A stretch of 10,982 nt of DNA from NCBI GenBank assembly GCA_021782195.1, contig JAJXVI010000029.1:1-10982 (forward strand), read 5' to 3'. Both the position numbers and the translations under genes were made by a program. This DNA is from a bacterium. Its GTDB lineage: Bacteria; Vulcanimicrobiota; Xenobia; RGZZ01. Position 1 is the first letter of the stretch, and each line of letters starts with the position of its first letter. The notes beneath the pieces are model-generated. The model worked only from the letters and a program-made list of their open reading frames with translations, was not told where the DNA came from and did no database searches. Shown here piece after piece: positions 7,072 to 10,982 of the stretch.

Positions 7072-7093
7072 TCACTGGAGCCTCACTGGAGCC
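7072..7093. repeat. 11-bp perfect tandem repeat (TCACTGGAGCC x2) in the aroB-rnpB intergenic region
   Basis: Two exact head-to-tail copies at 7072-7082 and 7083-7093, about 100 bases upstream of the aroB start and 90 upstream of the rnpB 5' end. The 11-bp period would place both copies on one face of the helix, which suits a regulator site, but a simple duplication is equally possible. Confidence 0.7.
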
Positions 7094-7147
7094 GCGTCCA
7101 CTTCTTTTCCGGCGGGTTTGTTCCCTGCAGTGACCGGGCCGCCTCTG

Positions 7148-7177
7148 TTGACACGGGGGAGAAGCTTGTGGTAGCCT
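7148..7177 (+). promoter_or_regulatory. Likely promoter of rnpB
   Basis: A perfect -35 hexamer TTGACA (7148-7153), an 18-base spacer, then TAGCCT (7172-7177) as a weak -10 keeping the key TA...T positions. Transcription would start about 7-8 bases later, at 7184-7185, exactly where the P1 helix of RNase P RNA begins. The match of promoter spacing to the RNA 5' end is the main support. Confidence 0.65.
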
Positions 7178-7184
7178 GAGGTCG

Positions 7185-7580
7185 CTCGGATCGTCGGATT
7201 TCCGGACTGTCGCTCGAGCCGGTAGCAGCCTCCCTTCGGGAGTGTGTTCAGCCGGGCAGAGAGGAAAGTTGGGACTGGCCCGTCGCAAGACGGAGGTTTC
7301 TGGGGGGTAACGCCCCTCCGCCGCAAGGCGCGGACAATCAAAGTGCCACAGAAACGTAGACCCGTTCAGTCGGGGTGCAACGCCGTGAGACCTGTGAAAA
7401 CAGGGGCAGCGGGCCGGCCCGCGAGGGTCGGATGGTAAACTCCAGAAGCCAGCAAGGCAAATGATGGTCGCCGCAAGGACCCCGCCAGCAATGTCGGGGC
7501 AAGATAGATGACAGTCGCCGGATCGGGCGTGAGCCTGGTTCGTGACAGGATCCCACTTACAGGGGGTCCGCCGATCCGAG
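7185..7580 (+). ncRNA. rnpB: RNase P RNA component (M1 RNA), bacterial type A-like
   Basis: This is the catalytic RNA of RNase P, which removes 5' leaders from pre-tRNAs. Seen: conserved core text GAGGAAAGT (7261-7269), AAAGTGCCACAGAAAC (7340-7355), GGTAAACTCC (about 7434-7443), AGCAAGGCAAATGATGG (about 7452-7468), AGATAGATGACAGTC (7502-7516) and ACAGGATCCCACTTAC (7545-7560). Helices can be paired: P1 7185-7198 with 7567-7580 (13 of 14 pairs), P2 GACTGTC 7205-7211 with GACAGTC 7510-7516, and P4 AAG-U-TGGGA 7266-7274 with TCCCACTT 7551-7558, leaving the universally conserved bulged U at 7269. The P4 pairs TGGGA/TCCCA replace E. coli CCGGG/CCCGG, a compensatory change. GCAA and TTCG loops cap several stems. 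The 396-nt length is normal. Ends are set by P1 and may be off by a few bases. Open frames here are chance. Confidence 0.96.
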
Positions 7581-7657
7581 TTTCTCCAGTTCCCACCTGC
7601 GTCACCCCCAACCTGCTCGCGTTCCGGGCGGTTCGTGCGCAACGGGTGAGCTTCAAG

Positions 7658-7712
7658 ACCCCGTCTCCCGACGAAGCAATGGCGCGTCGACGGGGCGGTT
7701 TCCACCCCGTCG
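7658..7712. terminator. Hairpin-forming CCCCGTC/GACGGGG cluster between rnpB and the regulator gene
   Basis: An 8-bp perfect stem CGACGGGG (7688-7695) with CCCCGTCG (7705-7712) lies just past the stop of the minus-strand regulator. An upstream CCCCGTC (7659-7665) can pair with the same GACGGGG arm, giving two competing hairpins. Neither strand has a T-tract after the stem, so this is at best a factor-dependent or imperfect terminator shared by the convergent rnpB and regulator transcripts. Confidence 0.45.
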
Positions 7713-7719
7713 CCATCCC

Positions 7720-10389
7720 CTACCCCTTGATGCGCAGGTAGAGCGACGCGATTTCAGGCGAGGGGGAAAGGTTTAACTCGTTCTTGAGAACCTGGCAGCA
7801 CTGCTGGTACTGGCGAACGGCCTGCTGGGGTTTGCCGAGTTCGACATATGCCCGCATCGCGTTCAGGTGGGCTTCCTGATCGCAGGGATCCAGCGCCAGC
7901 AGTTTCTGGGCATAGTCGAGCACAACCTGTAGACGTTTCTTGTCGACGAAGTGTACCATCAGTCGGTTCAGGAGATCCTGGTACTTTCGCTCGTAGTCGT
8001 CACGGTAGTTGAGGGCCCAGTCGCTGTAGTACCCCTCAAGAAACTCGCCCTGATAGATGCCCTCGGCGCGCTGATAGAAGGCGACAGCCTCGTCAACGTG
8101 ACCTGCTCGAGCGGCCTGGTTGCCGGTCTCGTAGTACCGGTCAAACTCCCGGACGTCGACCGTGTGGGTCACGTGAGGGCTGAGACGGTAGAATCCTTTG
8201 TGTGGGGTCACAACCCTGTCATACTCGGGGAGAAACCCATCGAGCGCCTTGCGGATGTGCGACAGCGCGGAATAAAGATTCTGGCGGGCCTTGTCAGGGT
8301 CGTGGTCAGGCCAGAACAACTCCATGACCTTTTCGTCCGGAACTTCTCGCTCGCCCTGGCACGCCAGGTATGCGAACAGATACTTTGACTTCCGAGTTCT
8401 CCAGTTTTCGTCGCCGACCTCGCGCCCGCCGCAGAATACGCGAAACTTCCCGAATGTGTACACCGAGAGGGAAGGGGCGTTGTCGGTCTTATCCGTCGAT
8501 GTCGAGCGGGCGATGAGCGACTGGAGGTTGGACCGCGCGGACGCGTGCAGACCGGCAATGTGGGGTGCGAGCGCCACGCTTCCTAAGCTCACCAGGAACG
8601 GCTCGAGTCGTTCCTTCGCCCATCCGCTGGTATACGCCCGCACGAAAAGAGGTGCAAACAGGGAACTTTCACGTGCGACCACGTCGACGAGTCCGTGCGT
8701 GGTCAGGTAGTCGATCGCCGCGATGAAGCGTTTCTTGACGGTGTCGTGCGGCACACCCGGAACATTGCTGGTTCCGCCTCCTGCCGCGAGCGCGCTCAAC
8801 AGCATCACCCGTCCGATGTTGGCGTGCGACTCCCAACTGTCAAAAATTCGTCGTGCTTCTTCAAATGACGCGTCGGCCTGCAACGAATCACCGCGCTGCG
8901 CCGCGACGAGCCCTTGAACGCAGAGGGAACGTCCGACGAGCAGGTCGCTCAGTCCCTGGCTCGCTAACGCGGCCTTCTGTGCACAGTCCGCGGCAGCCTC
9001 GAGTTCGCCTCGCTGCTGATGGATGAGCGCCAGGCCGAGCAGGGCTTCAGCACGATTCGGGCTGCGCATCCCGCCCAACAGTCCAAGACAGTCGTTGAAC
9101 CCCTTGTGGGCAATGTCGAGCGTGCCATTCTGGAGATAGGTATGGGCCAGCGATAGCAGAAGCCCGATCTTTCGCTCGTCTGAAGGTGGCGGTTCGGGGG
9201 CCTCGTCCTCTTCGTTCCCCCTGGCTTGCGTCTCCAGGGTGTGCTGAAGCACGCTCACCACGTCCGGGTCGAAGTGCTCACCGGCTTCGCGGGTCAGGAT
9301 CTGCAGGGCCTCCTGGACAGGGATGCGCTCCCGGTGCGGGCGCGGACTGATCATGGCGTCGTACGCCTCGGCCGCACAGAGGATGCGCGATTCGATCGGG
9401 ATCTGCTCGCCCTTGAGCCCGAACGGCACGCCCGCGCCATTGAACCATTCGTGGTGATGGAGAATGATCCGGAACACGTCGCGCAGGCTGGTCAGACTTT
9501 TCAGATAGTCTTCTGCGCGACGGGTCGATCCGCGAATTTCTTCAAGCTCATCTTTGAGCAGTGCGTCGGTCTTCTGGAAGATATCGAGCTTGGTCCCGAG
9601 GTTGCCAATGTCGTGGAGATGGGCCGCGAGGTCGAGTACCTCCATGCGCTCCTGGGGGAGGTTCATGATCCGCGCGATGCGCAGGCTGCGGTCGGCAACG
9701 CGTGCGGAATGGCCCTCAAAGAAGGGGTCACGGGCTTCCGCGGCGGTCGACAGGAGTCGTACCACCGAAGCGAAATCGCGCCACTGCTGTTTGAGTGTGT
9801 GGTCGAATTCGCGCTGAGCGCGAGCAGCCTCCATGCTCCTTCGCACGCTCTTGAGGAACTCGCGGTCGTCAAACGGCTTTACGAGATAGTCGTCCACCCC
9901 CATCTTGATGGCGCGGACAGGGATGTCCGGCGTCGCGTACCCGGTGATCAGGATGGCGCGGGTGCTCGGGCAGCGCTCGCGCAACTGGGTCAGCGTCTGG
10001 ATGCCGTCCATTCCAGCCATGCGCACGTCGGAAATGACGAGATCGAAGGTGCGTTCCGCCGCACGCTGGACGGCTTCCATGCCAGACGATGCGGTGGATA
10101 CCGCATACCCTTCATCTTCAAGCAGGATGCTCAACGCTTCGAGCATGAGCGCGTCGTCGTCGATCAGGAGAATGCCGCCGAAACTGTCTCGCGCTGGAAT
10201 GGTGAACCCTCCACGGTGAGCCGGAGGAGAGGCGGACGCGTGGCTGGGAGGCGCCGCCCTTCGGAGATTCGCTCCTATCGCATCTGACGTGCGGGTGTTC
10301 GGTTTTTTCCTACGCTCAGGAGCCGGCTCTGGACCCGCAGGGTTTCGTGCAGCGGCGTTCAAATCCTTTTCCAGACGCGTGTCCCCCAA
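7720..10389 (-). CDS. Multidomain response regulator: receiver / HD-GYP-like / TPR-like / SARP-type winged helix + BTAD
   Basis: An 889-aa cytoplasmic regulator. After a basic, low-complexity N-terminus (1-68) comes a receiver domain (71-190) with acidic residues D77-D79, phosphoacceptor D121, T149 and K171 all present. An HD-GYP-like domain (about 205-390) has H227, H259-D260 and HHHEWFNGAGVP (311-322). The usual HDIGK is HDIGN and GYP is GVP, so cyclic-di-GMP hydrolysis is uncertain. Residues about 405-630 look like TPR-type helical repeats. A winged helix (641-735: LSVYTFGKFRVF, RKSKYLFAYLA, DKARQNLYSALSHIRKAL) and a BTAD (743-889) form a SARP-type activator. Phosphorylation or ligand binding is therefore expected to control DNA binding. 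The start is uncertain: TTG at 10389 has only a weak ribosome site, no ATG precedes the receiver domain, and TTG at 10362 is an alternative. It is divergent from the membrane GAF-like protein, its likely partner. Confidence 0.93.
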   Translation of the reverse strand: MGDTRLEKDLNAAARNPAGPEPAPERRKKPNTRTSDAIGANLRRAAPPSHASASPPAHRGGFTIPARDSFGGILLIDDDALMLEALSILLEDEGYAVSTASSGMEAVQRAAERTFDLVISDVRMAGMDGIQTLTQLRERCPSTRAILITGYATPDIPVRAIKMGVDDYLVKPFDDREFLKSVRRSMEAARAQREFDHTLKQQWRDFASVVRLLSTAAEARDPFFEGHSARVADRSLRIARIMNLPQERMEVLDLAAHLHDIGNLGTKLDIFQKTDALLKDELEEIRGSTRRAEDYLKSLTSLRDVFRIILHHHEWFNGAGVPFGLKGEQIPIESRILCAAEAYDAMISPRPHRERIPVQEALQILTREAGEHFDPDVVSVLQHTLETQARGNEEDEAPEPPPSDERKIGLLLSLAHTYLQNGTLDIAHKGFNDCLGLLGGMRSPNRAEALLGLALIHQQRGELEAAADCAQKAALASQGLSDLLVGRSLCVQGLVAAQRGDSLQADASFEEARRIFDSWESHANIGRVMLLSALAAGGGTSNVPGVPHDTVKKRFIAAIDYLTTHGLVDVVARESSLFAPLFVRAYTSGWAKERLEPFLVSLGSVALAPHIAGLHASARSNLQSLIARSTSTDKTDNAPSLSVYTFGKFRVFCGGREVGDENWRTRKSKYLFAYLACQGEREVPDEKVMELFWPDHDPDKARQNLYSALSHIRKALDGFLPEYDRVVTPHKGFYRLSPHVTHTVDVREFDRYYETGNQAARAGHVDEAVAFYQRAEGIYQGEFLEGYYSDWALNYRDDYERKYQDLLNRLMVHFVDKKRLQVVLDYAQKLLALDPCDQEAHLNAMRAYVELGKPQQAVRQYQQCCQVLKNELNLSPSPEIASLYLRIKG

Positions 10390-10392
10390 AGC

Positions 10393-10463
10393 CCGGTCCG
10401 ACGACCGGTGGGCGCTTCTGGCACGCGCGTCGAGACTCGTCCGGTCTGCGACGATCGGTCCGA
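10393..10463. promoter_or_regulatory. CCGGTC/GACCGG inverted repeats in the divergent promoter region
   Basis: A perfect inverted repeat CCGGTC-cgac-GACCGG (10393-10408) and a second, imperfect one CCGGTC-tgcgac-GATCGG (10441-10458) lie between the divergent starts at 10389 and 10484. CGGTCCGA also recurs directly at 10394-10401 and 10456-10463. They resemble paired operator sites and could bind the regulator itself. In a high-GC region short palindromes arise by chance, so confidence is modest. The first lies only four bases from the proposed regulator TTG. Confidence 0.4.
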
Positions 10464-10483
10464 GCGGCGGGCAAGGCGGCAGC

Positions 10484-10982
10484 GTGAACGCAGTTGGAAT
10501 ATGGGTCCTGGTTGCGGCGGGCCTCGTCCTGGTTTCGGCCTGGGTGAACTTCGTGTTGCTGGTGCGCGCGCGAAAGCGCTGGGAGCATCTTCAGTACCTG
10601 TGGAGCACGGTCGAAGTCGACGACGTCGAACCGCCCGTGCAGGCCGAACTGTTGTGCCGTCGGATTCGCGAGACGGTGGGGGCTCCCTCCTGCTCGCTCT
10701 GGGGGGCTGCGCCTGGCGGTGGCGCGTTTCGTCCCATCGCACACGACGGCGACGCTCCCGGTCTGTCCGCAGGCGCCGGAGCGCCGCCGGGTCGGGCGAC
10801 CCTCCCGGGGGAAGTCCCCTCGGAGATCGTTTCGCGGGCCTGGGCAACCGGTGATTTTCAGGAATGGAACAGTGGGGGGCAGCGATGGGTCGTGCAACCC
10901 GTTGCCCCGCGCATCGAAGGCGGCGGGGCGCTTGTCATCCGCCTGGGGAACGTTCCTCGTGCCTCCCTCTACCTGTTGCTCG
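10484..10982 (+). CDS. Membrane-anchored protein with GAF-like domain (probable sensor), C-terminus outside window
   Basis: The first 166 residues of a plus-strand protein running off the right edge. Seen: one N-terminal membrane helix (about 4-27, WVLVAAGLVLVSAWVNFVLL) followed by RARKRWEH, placing the rest in the cytoplasm. Residues about 50-166 have a GAF-like pattern: CRRIRETVGAPSCSLWG, then SEIVSRAWATGD (113-124) and alternating strands (QRWVVQPV, GGALVIRLGN). The catalytic or output domain is not visible; a histidine kinase that phosphorylates the divergent receiver protein is a reasonable guess. The start is GTG at 10484 with AAGG about nine bases upstream; the frame is open upstream but holds no other plausible start for about 95 bases. 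Codon third positions are strongly G/C as in the neighbours, supporting this frame over overlapping ones. Confidence 0.78.
   Translation, partial: MNAVGIWVLVAAGLVLVSAWVNFVLLVRARKRWEHLQYLWSTVEVDDVEPPVQAELLCRRIRETVGAPSCSLWGAAPGGGAFRPIAHDGDAPGLSAGAGAPPGRATLPGEVPSEIVSRAWATGDFQEWNSGGQRWVVQPVAPRIEGGGALVIRLGNVPRASLYLLL

Noticed and set aside
7058..7716. Several open frames of 64-215 codons on both strands between aroB and the regulator
   Set aside because: They overlap each other and lie over the RNase P RNA, whose paired helices explain the sequence; none shows a recognisable protein motif.
9226..10287. A 353-codon plus-strand frame opposite the regulator
   Set aside because: It is antisense to the receiver and HD-GYP-like domains, whose motifs are clear; it is a codon-bias shadow.
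10316..10897. Minus- and plus-strand frames (for example 10316-10897 and 10408-10854) at the right end
   Set aside because: They overlap the GTG 10484 frame, which has a membrane helix and GAF-like pattern; the others are Arg/Pro/Ser-rich typical of shadow frames.

Overview
The window is high-GC bacterial chromosomal DNA with tight, mostly minus-strand coding. It holds two housekeeping operons, one structural RNA gene and a signalling locus. I saw no mobile elements, phage genes, CRISPR arrays or tRNAs. The lineage cannot be fixed from sequence alone. A large SARP-type regulator, a LigB-AMMECR1 fusion, secreted 'stalk'-type proteins and frequent GTG/TTG starts suggest a deep-branching, probably uncultured high-GC bacterium (an Armatimonadota-, Chloroflexota- or Firmicutes-related lineage is a guess).

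Left block (1-3246, minus strand): truB (tRNA pseudouridine-55 synthase) is followed, with a 4-base GTGA overlap, by a fused LigB-type/AMMECR1 protein of the AmmeMemoRadiSam group. Three bases after its stop comes a GTG-started, membrane-bound HAMP sensor that runs off the left edge. The start of that sensor gene is easily missed because it is GTG and the gene has no stop in the window.

Middle block (3247-6971): a 306-base divergent intergenic region with G-tracts and a 14-bp tandem repeat separates truB from a plus-strand secreted protein of 226 aa that contains two copies of one small module. It converges on the minus-strand operon aroB-aroQ-secreted stalk protein, whose genes overlap by 4 bases each. 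A perfect 13-bp hairpin lies between the convergent ends and reads as an intrinsic terminator for the minus strand. AroB and AroQ catalyse consecutive steps (2 and 3) of the shikimate pathway.

RNA gene (7185-7580, plus strand): the long stretch without a real protein gene between aroB and the regulator is the RNase P RNA, rnpB. P1, P2 and P4, including the bulged U, can be paired by eye, and a -35/-10 pair sits just upstream.

Right block (7720-10982): a minus-strand 889-aa multidomain regulator (receiver, HD-GYP-like domain with altered signature, TPR-like region, OmpR-type winged helix, BTAD) lies opposite a plus-strand membrane-anchored protein with a GAF-like domain that runs off the right edge. 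The pair looks like a divergent signalling unit with inverted repeats between the genes. The multidomain regulator is the most unusual item in the window.
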